From: Pomacea canaliculata
Lineage: Eukaryota; Mollusca; Gastropoda; Architaenioglossa; Ampullariidae
Length of the DNA: 64,000 nt
Direction: 5' to 3'
NCBI RefSeq assembly: GCF_003073045.1
Contig: NC_037593.1
Span: forward strand, 9,167,525-9,231,524
In this document: in pieces, positions 38,926 through 49,683 of the stretch
How positions within the stretch are numbered: position 1 is the stretch's first letter
How the letters are laid out: every line of letters begins with the position of its first letter
Notes under the pieces: generated by a model
What the model was told of the DNA's origin: nothing
The model's input: only the letters and a program-made list of their open reading frames with translations
The model's database searches: none
Translations under genes and position numbers: made by a program

Positions 38926-41095
38926 CCCCCTCCCCTCTCTCCAGTGTGTGCGTGTGTGTGTGTCCTTTCGTTTCGTCATCTTTTAATCTACTTTTCTGAG
39001 TATTGCAGTAAACAAATATGAAAACTATATTAAGCTCACAAGAACAAAATAATGTAAAAATAAAAAAGAACAAAATTTGAATTTTAAAATGTGTCTGAAA
39101 TCATTTCGTTAATAAAGTAAAAATGTGTAGAAATATGTGGAAAAATGTGTAGAAAAGTATCAAACTACACCAAACAGAAATGGTACGTACATACCCAAGT
39201 AACGAACACAGTTAAATATACACTCTTGCATGGAACAGTACTTATAATTGTGATCTATGAAGACTAGTATAATAAATGTGCGACTCATCCACAGCCAAGT
39301 GAAGGGAGATATATAGCCGCTTGCCAGACTGAATGTTTAAAGAAGGCAATCGACCGACTGAGCGATCTTTCTGATATATCATCTTTGATAACACTTAGCG
39401 CGTGACCGTACATTAATTGTTGGTATAGTTATGGCGACCGTTAGCTGGCCACCTGCAGGTACTTGCTAGGAATATTTTTGGGTGGAGACTTGCAGTTTGC
39501 CCGATTAAAGGATGACGTAGTCGAATAGACTCTTGCCGTTGTCGCATCGGCCGGTGATGGCTGATGAAGGCACGACGTTGTTGTGTTCCAAAAGCCCAAG
39601 CTAGTGGGTGGATTTCTTTTTCTTGAGTATTTTTATAAACGCCCCAGTTACCCATATACATTTACTGATAAAGACATGAAGAAAATTCCAAGAATGTACT
39701 TATATACTTTTCCTTGAGTGTAAAGGTTTAGTTTTTCTCCTACCTTTGGTTATGTTTCTGTCTCAATATAATTTGTCAACAGATGGGAGAAGATACCGTT
39801 CTGTACGAAGCTTAGCAGCTATGCACAGAACACCTTGAACATTACTTTGTTTTGTTTTTAACGAATGATTATGATGTTATGCATAATTTTATTATCATGT
39901 TTTGTGTCCATTTGTGAACTTGTTCACATATGTGTGTGTGTGAGAGAGAGAGAGAGAGGATTGCAATTAACATAGATGTGCTATGTGTCCTTAACCAGTA
40001 TCACAACAGACATATTTTGACTGCCATTAAAAGCATCCATGAGAGGATACACCTTTTATATTATGTTATTGGGATTCTTCAGGGTAAAACACCTGCCAAT
40101 CATTACTTTAGCCAGTTGTTTCCAGACATCATTCTAAAAGTATGCTTTGTATACTACTAAATGTATGATACGTAGCTTACTGGGGACAGATTCTTATTGG
40201 AAACATTCTTAATTTACACATGGAGAAGGTCTGAGACAAGTATGAATTGAATGCTCTCCTGCTTAAAATCAGTGCGCGTTTATATTTACAAAGGACTAAA
40301 TTTAAAGATAAGACATGGGAGATAAAAAGAACACTTGTCCTATATCCAAAGGATCAAATAGATACTTTAATGTCGGTCACGTACAAGGACAGATAAACAG
40401 ACAGCCAAGGTGGCAATCAGAATTGATTATCAAACACTGTCATTTTAAAGGACGATGAAGCTCATTTGAAAATGAGAATCATTTCAGGAAATTCCTGTGT
40501 GATACTACATATATTCTTAATGACCTTGTGCACAATAAATTTTACTTTTGTTGCCTAATGTAACCAGTAGTCTAATCAATCTGTCCTCTCTGTGCCGTTG
40601 GCAGCGAGGCGACAACAAGGGATCTCCATCTGGTTCTGTCTGCTGCTGGTCTTGGGGCTGTCTCCACCGCCGTCACAGTTGCCTGGTCTGCTTCACTTCT
40701 TCTACCAGAGGAAGTTGTTTCTCTAGCTAGTTTTCTCTAGCTCGATTTGTAAAGAAACTTCCTAATGACAAATTAACACGTCTAACGTGTGAAATTCCTT
40801 ACTTTCACACTAAAGCAGTGGCAAACTTATCCAACCATATTTTTACCCGTTGCCCTCCCTCCTACAGACCACACCTAGCGTGTCAGTCACGTGATCAAGA
40901 CTAGTGGACTGTAACGATTCACTTTGCGTAATGGAAGGTTGGGCGGAAGATCTTGTTTTTGATATAACTGTTAGCATCTGGACCACCTGACTGCTGTGCC
41001 GAGCTTTCTAGTGCCACCTGCCTGACAGGTGGAGACGGTTTACGGTCTTGGCGGTTGTACGCTTCGGTACTTACGTTATCCGCAATCAAAGTTTC
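38926..41095. other. intergenic; no gene recognised
   Basis: It contains a (TG)n(AG)n microsatellite at 39932-39958. A short open reading segment at 40590-40740 (AVGSEATTRDLHLVLSAAGL) has no recognised family and is probably repeat-derived. Nothing else is supported. Confidence 0.4.
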
Positions 41096-41400
41096 TCTCA
41101 ATACAGATATAAACAATTAAATCAATAAACAGAAGAAGAAAATTGTTAGTCTCTCACTGTTTTAAATTGTTTATTTCAATGTGTCTGTTTTTGTTATCTT
41201 TAACAAGATGCATCCTGATGTAACTTTTACTACACAAATATATAACACAGGAAAAATAAAGAATGCACGAGGTGACTTTTTCTGTTCACTTAGTCTTCTA
41301 GTCTTTCCGTTTCCATTCTGAAGCTTTTCTATTGAAAGAAGAAGTTACTTTTACATCAAATATAATGATGTCTTTAATTGTAATTTTTTTTAATTTTCGA
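41096..41400 (-). repeat. copy of the 3' flank of the vWA gene at 49.3-49.6 kb
   Basis: By eye this aligns with 49308-49590. Shared blocks are ATACAGATATAAA, TTTAAATTGTTTATTT, TTGTTATCTTTA, CAAGATGCATC and ACACAAA(T/C)ATAT, with several short indels. Both carry a minus-strand AATAAA at the same relative place (41170-41175 here). It could be a relic of a third vWA gene end or a dispersed repeat. Confidence 0.55.
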
Positions 41401-41576
41401 TATCGACTCGGGCATTCGCAATGATTGTGAAAGGGATGACCGTCACTGACAACCCTGGTTTTCAAATGTAATGTATCCGCTGGCATCACCCTGACAATGA
41501 TGGCAGATGGCAGATAAGGGGAGGGGTGAGGGAGGAAGAGTAGGAGCTGGAGAATGGCCCAGCCCTGTCCACGCGG

Positions 41577-41645
41577 CGAGAAGCTGAAGGCGGGGTGGGG
41601 ATTCTGGCATTGCTTCACCACTGGGCAAGAGCACCACCACCTGAT
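41577..41645. repeat. single diverged unit of the 61-bp satellite
   Basis: It reads AAGGCGGGGTGGGGATTCTG, then TTCACCACTGGGCAAGAGCA and CCACCACCTG. It has the same block order as the 61-bp monomer (GGCGGGGTGGG, ACCACTGGG, GAGCACCACC) but many differences. It lies about 520 bp outside the array. Confidence 0.7.
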
Positions 41646-41684
41646 GGTTACCGACAAACCTAGGTTCTTAACTGTAATATATAA

Positions 41685-41721
41685 CAACACACACGCACAC
41701 ACACACACGCACGCACACACA
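41685..41721. repeat. (CA)n/(CGCA)n microsatellite
   Basis: Short run of CA with CG interruptions. Confidence 0.9.
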
Positions 41722-42165
41722 AAGAAGCACGCACTTATCACAGAAAGAAAAGACAGAAACGGGAAACAAACACAAGTTAAATAGACATGACATGATTTTG
41801 TTTCGCTAAAACCCTTATGAGGATACCACACAACAACAATTTTCTTTCAATGGGAAACAAAAGTGAATTAGGGATTGTTTACAAGTCCTTTATTTTACAA
41901 GAGCATAAGCTGTAATAATAAATCCAATATATATGATTTCATTGTAAGACATAAACTAACTGCTGCTACATGCTGCAAAAAGGTCCAGTCACTTTTCTAC
42001 AGCTTCAGCGGACATCTAAACAAATTATCTTCAGCTTACACAAAGTTCGTGTATTTCAGCCTCCACCTAAAAAAATCACTGGTGCAGAGGGGTTTCTCTT
42101 TCAACATATCCGCTGTCACGATGGCCCAGACCTGTTCAGACAGACGTGCCCCACGCTAATGGCGC

Positions 42166-43520
42166 AAAAGGCGGGGTGGGTGGGTCGGCACCAGCTTTAC
42201 CACTGGGATGGAGCACCACCCCGGCTGCAAGGCGGGGTGGGTGGGTCGGCACCAGCTTTACCACTGGGATGGAGCACCACCGGCTGCAAGGCGGGGTGGG
42301 TGGGTCGGCACCAGCTGGGATGGAGCACCACCCCGGCTGCAAGGCGGGGTGGGTGGGTCGGCACCAGCTTTACCACTGGGATGGAGCACCACCCCGGCTG
42401 CAAGGCGGGGTGGGTGGGTCGGCACCAGCTTTACCACTGGGATGGAGCACCACCCCGGCTGCAAGGCGGGGTGGGTGGGTCGGCACCAGCTTTACCACTG
42501 GGATGGAGCACCACCCCGGCTGCAAGGCGGGGTGGGTGGGTCGGCACCAGCTTTACCACTGGGATGGAGCACCACCCCGGCTGCAAGGCGGGGTGGGTGG
42601 GTCGGCACCAGCTTTACCACTGGGATGGAGCACCACCCGGCTGCAAGGCGGGGTGGGTGGGTCGGCACCAGCTTTACCACTGGGATGGAGCACCACCCCG
42701 GCTGCAAGGCGGGGTGGGTGGGTCGGCACCAGCTTTACCACTGGGATGGAGCACCACCCCGGCTGCAAGGCGGGGTGGGTGGGTCGGCACCAGCTTTACC
42801 ACTGGGATGGAGCACCACCCCGGCTGCAAGGCGGGGTGGGTGGGTCGGCACCAGCTTTACCACTGGGATGGAGCACCACCCCGGCTGCAAGGCGGGGTGG
42901 GTGGGTCGGCACCAGCTTTACCACTGGGATGGAGCACCACCCCGGCTGCAAGGCGGGGTGGGTGGGTCGGCACCAGCTTTACCACTGGGATGGAGCACCA
43001 CCCCGGCTGCAAGGCGGGGTGGGTGGGTCGGCACCAGCTTTACCACTGGGATGGAGCACCACCCCGGCTGCAAGGCGGGGTGGGTGGGTCGGCACCAGCT
43101 TTACCACTGGGATGGAGCACCACCCCGGCTGCAAGGCGGGGTGGGTGGGTCGGCACCAGCTTTACCACTGGGATGGAGCACCACCCCGGCTGCAAGGCGG
43201 GGTGGGTGGGTCGGCACCAGCTTTACCACTGGGATGGAGCACCACCCCGGCTGCAAGGCGGGTGGGTGGGTCGGCACCAGCTTTACCACTGGGATGGAGC
43301 ACCACCCCGGCTGCAAGGCGGGGTGGGTGGGTCGGCACCAGCTTTACCACTGGGATGGAGCACCACCCCGGCTGCAAGGCGGGTGGGTGGGTCGGCACCA
43401 GCTTTTGGGATGGAGCACCACCCCGGCTGCAAGGCGGGGTGGGTGGGTCGGCACCAGCTTTACCACTGGGATGGAGCACCACCCCGGCTGCAAGGCGGGG
43501 TGGGTGGGTCGGCACCAGCT
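42166..43520. repeat. 61-bp tandem satellite, about 22 units
   Basis: The unit contains GGCGGGGTGGGTGGGTCGGC, ACCAGCTTTACCACTGGGAT and GGAGCACCACCCCGGCTGCA in sequence. Most units are identical; variants are single-base losses in CCCC or GGGG and shortened units near 42310 and 43400 that lack TTTACCAC. The G-run cluster could form a G-quadruplex. Because 61 is not a multiple of three, each frame cycles through all phases without a stop, which creates long false ORFs. Confidence 0.97.
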
Positions 43521-45792
43521 TTGTTGGCTGTTGTTGGCTGTTGTTGGCTGTTGTTGGCTGTTGTTGGCTGTTGTTGGCTGTTGTTGGCTGTTGTTGGCTG
43601 TTGTTGGCTGTTGTTGGCTGTTGTTGGCTGTTGTTGGCTGTTGTTGGCTGTTGTTGGCTGTTGTTGGCTGTTGTTGGCTGTTGTTGGCTGTTGTTGGCTG
43701 TTGTTGCTGTTGTTGGCTGTTGTTGGCTGTTGTTGGCTGTTGTTGGCTGTTGTTGGCTGTTGTTGGCTGTTGTTGCTGTTGTTGGCTGTTGTTGGCTGTT
43801 GTTGGCTGTTGTTGGCTGTTGTTGGCTGTTGTTGGCTGTTGTTGTGTGTTGGCTGTTGTTGGCTGTTGTTGGCTGTTGTTGGCTGTTGTTGGCTGTTGTT
43901 GGCTGTTGTTGGCTGTTGTTGGCTGTTGTTGGCTGTTGTTGGCTGTTGTTGGCTGTTGTTGGCTGTTGTTGGCTGTTGTTGGCTGTTGTTGGCTGTTGTT
44001 GGCTGTTGTTGGCTGTTGTTGGCTGTTGTTGGCTGTTGTTGGCTGTTGTTGGCTGTTGTTGGCTGTTGTTGGCTGTTGTTGGCTGTTGTTGGCTGTTGTT
44101 GGCTGTTGTTGGCTGTTGTTGGCTGTTGTTGGCTGTTGTTGGCTGTTGTTGGCTGTTGTTGGCTGTTGTTGGCTGTTGTTGGCTGTTGTTGGCTGTTGTT
44201 GGCTGTTGTTGGCTGTTGTTGGCTGTTGTTGGCTGTTGTTGGCTGTTGTTGGCTGTTGTTGGCTGTTGTTGGCTGTTGTTGGCTGTTGTTGGCTGTTGTT
44301 GGCTGTTGTTGGCTGTTGTTGGCTGTTGTTGGCTGTTGTTGGCTGTTGTTGGCTGTTGTTGGCTGTTGTTGGCTGTTGTTGGCTGTTGTTGGCTGTTGTT
44401 GGCTGTTGTTGGCTGTTGTTGGCTGTTGTTGGCTGTTGTTGGCTGTTGTTGGCTGTTGTTGGCTGTTGTTGGCTGTTGTTGGCTGTTGTTGGCTGTTGTT
44501 GGCTGTTGTTGGCTGTTGTTGGCTGTTGTTGGCTGTTGTTGGCTGTTGTTGGCTGTTGTTGGCTGTTGTTGGCTGTTGTTGGCTGTTGTTGGCTGTTGTT
44601 GGCTGTTGTTGGCTGTTGTTGGCTGTTGTTGGCTGTTGTTGGCTGTTGTTGGCTGTTGTTGGCTGTTGTTGGCTGTTGTTGGCTGTTGTTGGCTGTTGTT
44701 GGCTGTTGTTGGCTGTTGTTGGCTGTTGTTGGCTGTTGTTGGCTGTTGTTGGCTGTTGTTGGCTGTTGTTGGCTGTTGTTGGCTGTTGTTGGCTGTTGTT
44801 GGCTGTTGTTGGCTGTTGTTGGCTGTTGTTGGCTGTTGTTGGCTGTTGTTGGCTGTTGTTGGCTGTTGTTGGCTGTTGTTGGCTGTTGTTGGCTGTTGTT
44901 GGCTGTTGTTGGCTGTTGTTGGCTGTTGTTGGCTGTTGTTGGCTGTTGTTGGCTGTTGTTGGCTGTTGTTGGCTGTTGTTGGCTGTTGTTTGGCTGTTGT
45001 TGGCTGTTGTTGGCTGTTGTTGGCTGTTGTTGGCTGTTGTTGGCTGTTGTTGGCTGTTGTTGGCTGTTGTTGGCTGTTGTTGGCTGTTGTTGGCTGTTGT
45101 TGGCTGTTGTTGGCTGTTGTTGGCTGTTGTTGGCTGTTGTTGGCTGTTGTTGGCTGTTGTTGGCTGTTGTTGGCTGTTGTTGGCTGTTGTTGGCTGTTGT
45201 TGGCTGTTGTTGGCTGTTGTTGGCTGTTGTTGGCTGTTGTTGGCTGTTGTTGGCTGTTGTTGGCTGTTGTTGGCTGTTGTTGGCTGTTGTTGGCTGTTGT
45301 TGGCTGTTGTTGGCTGTTGTTGGCTGTTGTTGGCTGTTGTTGGCTGTTGTTGGCTGTTGTTGGCTGTTGTTGGCTGTTGTTGGCTGTTGTTGGCTGTTGT
45401 TGGCTGTTGTTGGCTGTTGTTGGCTGTTGTTGGCTGTTGTTGGCTGTTGTTGGCTGTTGTTGGCTGTTGTTGGCTGTTGTTGGCTGTTGTTGGCTGTTGT
45501 TGGCTGTTGTTGGCTGTTGTTGGCTGTTGTTGGCTGTTGTTGGCTGTTGTTGGCTGTTGTTGGCTGTTGTTGGCTGTTGTTGGCTGTTGTTGGCTGTTGT
45601 TGGCTGTTGTTGGCTGTTGTTGGCTGTTGTTGGCTGTTGTTGGCTGTTGTTCGCTGTTGTTGGCTGTTGTTGGCTGTTGTTGCTGTTGTTGGCTGTTGGC
45701 TGTTGGCTGTTGGGCTGTTGTTGGCTGTTGTTGGCTGTTGGCTGTTGGCTGTTGGCTGTTGGCTGTTGGCTGTTGGCTGTTGCTGTTGGCGT
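43521..45792. repeat. 10-bp tandem array TTGTTGGCTG, about 220 units
   Basis: The array is nearly perfect over 2.2 kb, with rare slips (about 43705, 43775, 43845, 44990, one C at 45652). It changes to 7-bp GGCTGTT units at its right end (45690-45790). All three plus frames give the same cyclic peptide (LLAVVGCCWL) and the minus frame gives QQPTTANNS; these are not genes. It abuts the 61-bp array directly after CACCAGCTTT. Confidence 0.98.
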
Positions 45793-46449
45793 TCTGTTGT
45801 GTTTACAACAAGCTACTGCAACAACAAAGAACAACCAGCAACAACCAATTAACAATCCTCATCAACATTAACCAACAACCATCATCAATCAATACTCATT
45901 AACGTTTATCATCATCAATGATTAACAACAATCATCATCAATCATCAACATCCATCAACAACTATCAATAATTAGCATCAACAATAAATAACCGCCGCCA
46001 CCATCAATCAACAACACTCATCACTCATCACCTTTAATCATCAACATTCGTCAACAACGACCATCAACAATTTTTAATAACCACCAAGAACAACCACCAA
46101 ATAAACAAGCATCAACAGCAATCACTCATCAACATCAATTACCATCATAAACATTACTCATCATCATCATCATCATCGATTATCAACATCAACCATCAGC
46201 AACGACCATCAACAACTTTCAATAACCACCAACAACAACCACCATCAATCAACAGCAACCATCATCATCAACAACAACCATCAACAACTTTTAATAACCA
46301 CAAACAACCACCACCATCAATTAACAACACTCAACACTCATCACCATTAATCATCAACAACGATCAACAACTTTCAATAACCACCATCAACAACGACCAT
46401 CAACAACTTTCAATAACCACCAACAACAACCACCACCAATCAACAACTA

Positions 46450-46480
<31 letters not shown>

Positions 46481-46560
46481 CAATTATCAACATCAACCAT
46501 CAACAACAACCATCATCAACTCTCATCAACAACTATCAACAGCTTACAACAATTGACAAC
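45793..46560. repeat. CAA/CAT low-complexity tail of the satellite block
   Basis: Almost only A, C and T on the plus strand. It consists of scrambled ACCATCAACAAC, AATAACCACC and (CAT)n motifs with imperfect longer repeats such as CAACTTTCAATAACCACC. This is strong strand asymmetry (G-poor) over 750 bp. Confidence 0.9.
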
Positions 46561-47510
46561 ATTTATTAACAAGTAAAAATTCTATCAGCTTCCCCTTTCT
46601 TGACAATGTCTAAGCTGTCTGCTTGTTTCTTTGCTCTACTTTCCACATTTCTATCATAACGATCGACACTGTGCATTATGTATGTATGTAGTCAAAGACA
46701 AAGCTTTACCTTCTAATCCTATCATTTCGCCTTCTTTCTTACATGAGATCACATCACACACTAGTGGCGGTCCATGCTGCACACAAAGATAGCAAAAAAT
46801 AATAAAATAAAATCACCTAAAATTATCTCACAAATACAGTCGGGATAGAAATGTAATCACAGCATCAAAACTTGCCTTCACAATGATTCGCAAAATAAAA
46901 GAAGGAATAAAATTATGTAAGTCAACTACAGATGTAAACACAGGTGTAAGCCCTCGTTCAATCAAGGCTAGTCAGGAAACAACTATACTCAATCATAAAT
47001 CAAAGCAGTCAGTGTACACACATCTCAGTAAACACAAACAAGTCCACAATGGCAATTTCTCTCTAGAGATGCAATAAACACATAAGCAATCCTAACGAGC
47101 AAACAAAGAGCAATCCAGTTCTTTAAATGTAATAATGTGAACACTGCTCATCATCAAGATTTAAAGTTCAATATAGGTTTGAGGAACAGCCAACAATTTT
47201 TTTCTTAAAACAATAAAATGGAGTAGCTAATGGGGAGATAATCACACGCTCAGACACTACCAAGCTTCTTCCAATAAAAGCAACACTCAGGGGTAAGGTG
47301 AAGGTAGCAGGGAAAGAAAGACAGAATACAGTAGAGACAGAGGCCCTTACTAGACCTCTGGAGCTGGAGACAGGGAATAAAATGTTAAAATTAACCATAA
47401 ACATCAACAGGAAGACCACTAGACTCCTCAAAGGACAATCCTTCCACACAACAACTGTACAAGACAAACAGCCCCGCAATCTCTTCGGGGTCACCAATTG
47501 TCACGGACAA
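46561..47510. other. no gene recognised
   Basis: AT-rich sequence without recognisable coding or RNA features. An end of a repeat may lie near 47480-47510, but I cannot classify it. Confidence 0.35.
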
Positions 47511-47695
47511 TCGCAGATGATGGCAGATAGATGATGACATATAGATGACAGCAGATAGATGATGGCAGATGATAGCACTTGATGGTAGATGATGGCAGAT
47601 AGATGATGGTAGATGATGGCAGATAGATGATAGCAGATAGATGATGGCACATGATGATAGATGATGGTAGTTGATGGTAGACGATGGCAGATGGC
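47511..47695. repeat. AGATGATGGC-type minisatellite
   Basis: Degenerate tandem units of GATGGCAGATA/GATGATGGCA, 10-14 bp, in about 185 bp. Confidence 0.85.
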
Positions 47696-48392
47696 AAATG
47701 TATTTTTTAAGCTGGTTCAGGTCACATCCCAACAACACAAACCCTCTGCCCCAACACACGGTCAAATACCAAATAACTCTCGCACAGAGAAAACTCAAAG
47801 CTATCTATACCATCTCGCAATTCTTAGCTCCTCGCCAAAAATGTAAAGTTTCTTATATTTGTCCTCACGTCTGTCTACTTGCTGATAAGAAGAATGGGAT
47901 ATCGTCATGGAACTATGTCCGATGACTAGTGGTCAAATTAAATAATAAAAAAATAAAAAATCGAAAAATCGAAAAATTAGAGTAAGTCGAAGATAACACT
48001 TACCATTCCCGACATCTGCAGTCCCGATGTAGGATACTCTCACGAACCTCAGCGCCAGGAATGCTCTTCTCCCACCCTTTCACTGCCAGGCAGGTGCGCT
48101 GTCACACTAGCAACTACACGAACAAGCCACTGCACATATTTCCATGGAAACACAAATGCTGGTAGACACTTCCACACTCTTTGGTCTGGACATCAGTGGA
48201 AACGTTGACAGGATGTTCGATTCCTCGACGACCCACAAGGGAAGAAACTCCAGGGCTACCCGGATAAAATCGAGCCACCCAGTCCTCCCTCGGTTGACAG
48301 TCACCCCTGGGTGGGTCCGGTGTAGGAAGAAGGTTCTCAGGCCCTCCTGTAGTTAGGGATCTGTTTCAGCGGGTCTTCCATAACTGTTCCTC
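47696..48392. other. no gene recognised
   Basis: Mixed-composition sequence between two minisatellites; no domain or RNA signature seen. Confidence 0.3.
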
Positions 48393-48797
48393 CACATTAG
48401 TTCCTGTAACTTAATGATTAATGAGACTACCATTCACTGCTACTATTAGTCTCCCTGAGTTAAACTCATCACCACATTAGTTTCTGTAACTTAATGATTA
48501 ATGAGACTCTACCATTCACTGCTACTATTAGTCTCCCTGAGTTAAACTCATCACCACATTAGTTCCTGTAACTTAATTGGTAATGAGACTACCATTCACT
48601 GCTACTATTAGTCTCCCTGAGTTAAACTCATCACCGCATTAGTTTCTGTAACTTAATGACTAATGAGACTCTACTATTCACTGCTACTATTAGTCTCCCT
48701 GAGTTAAACTCATCAGCACATTAGTTTCTGTAACTTAATGATTAATGAGACTACCATTCACTGCTACTATTAGTCTCCCTGAGTTAAACTCATCACG
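48393..48797. repeat. five tandem units alternating 80 and 82 bp
   Basis: Each unit has CACATTAGTT(C/T)CTGTAAC, ACTTAATGATTAATGAGACT and CTCCCTGAGTTAAACTCATC. Odd units have GAGACTACC and even units GAGACTCTAC. The starts at 48393, 48473, 48555, 48635 and 48717 give periods 80, 82, 80, 82, so the real repeat is a dimer. Confidence 0.92.
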
Positions 48798-49382
48798 TGA
48801 TTTCTTATTGGACGTTAAGATTTTTTTCATGAAACAATTTAAGAATACTTTTGCCGTGAAATCAGAATTTAGAATTCAGGACAATATAAAACATATTTGT
48901 TTACCTTGATTGGGCAAGGAACTAAATGCACAGATTCCTCTGTCTGTATTCACACCTGTACAGGTAGGACCAAGCGTCTCGGCGGCTGCGGTGGGAATGT
49001 CACACACTGTTCACTGAGCGAAAAACGTGGAGGTGAGCTGTCGTCTCTAGTGTCACGTGCCATCAGTTGTGCTCCTGCACGGGTGTACGAATTACACGCT
49101 TTTTTATCTTTTATTCCTACGCGGTACACACACTCGCGAACTACGCTTACACGAGAAATAAGACACACAACATTATCCTTATCTTGTAATCATCTTGTCA
49201 CTAGCACTTGTTTGCTTAGTTTACTTTTTACTCTTTTGTTTAGTTTTGCATGTGAGCACACTTGTTAGTATCGTACAAGATGAACAGCGTTTAAGGTATG
49301 TTGTCATTCCAAAATACAGATATAAAAATTTAATATATTAAAACAGAAGAAAACATGGTTAGCCTCTAACTGCTTTAAATTG
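48798..49382. other. no gene recognised; 3' flank of the first vWA gene
   Basis: Sequence between the 80/82-bp repeat and the vWA gene 3' end. Part of it (49308 on) is shared with 41.1 kb. Confidence 0.4.
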
Positions 49383-49388
49383 TTTATT
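49383..49388 (-). other. candidate polyadenylation signal of vWA gene 1
   Basis: Minus-strand AATAAA about 300 nt after the proposed stop; the duplicated flank at 41.1 kb keeps the same hexamer. Confidence 0.4.
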
Positions 49389-49683
49389 TTAATTTGTCTG
49401 AATTTTTGTTATCTTTATCAAGATGCATCAAATAGAAAAGCAAGCCAATACACAAACATATCAACACTCAGTCAGCTGAAGGAGGAAATTCGTAAAACTG
49501 CAGACACGTGACTGTACATCTTTTTAATTTCTTTGACAACAGCACAAGAAAAAAAAAGTTTACATCAAAAGTACAATTTTTTTTTTTTTGCAGTTTTTCT
49601 TGAGCTGCATATGAAGCAATATACTTGTAGCTGTTTTCTCCATAAGGCTTTTCCCTGAGACAATCCCAAGAGCTGCACGACAG

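Noticed and set aside
43521-45792. CRISPR-like regular array
   Set aside because: There are no spacers; it is a plain 10-bp tandem repeat in animal DNA.
41970-45902. Very long ORFs (up to 1310 codons) on both strands
   Set aside because: They consist of the 61-bp and 10-bp tandem repeats, exist in all three plus frames, and start in unrelated flanking sequence. There is no domain and no codon bias.
47170-47510. Possible end of a long-terminal-repeat element
   Set aside because: Only a short suggestive boundary-like string; no partner repeat or coding part is visible, so it is not annotated.
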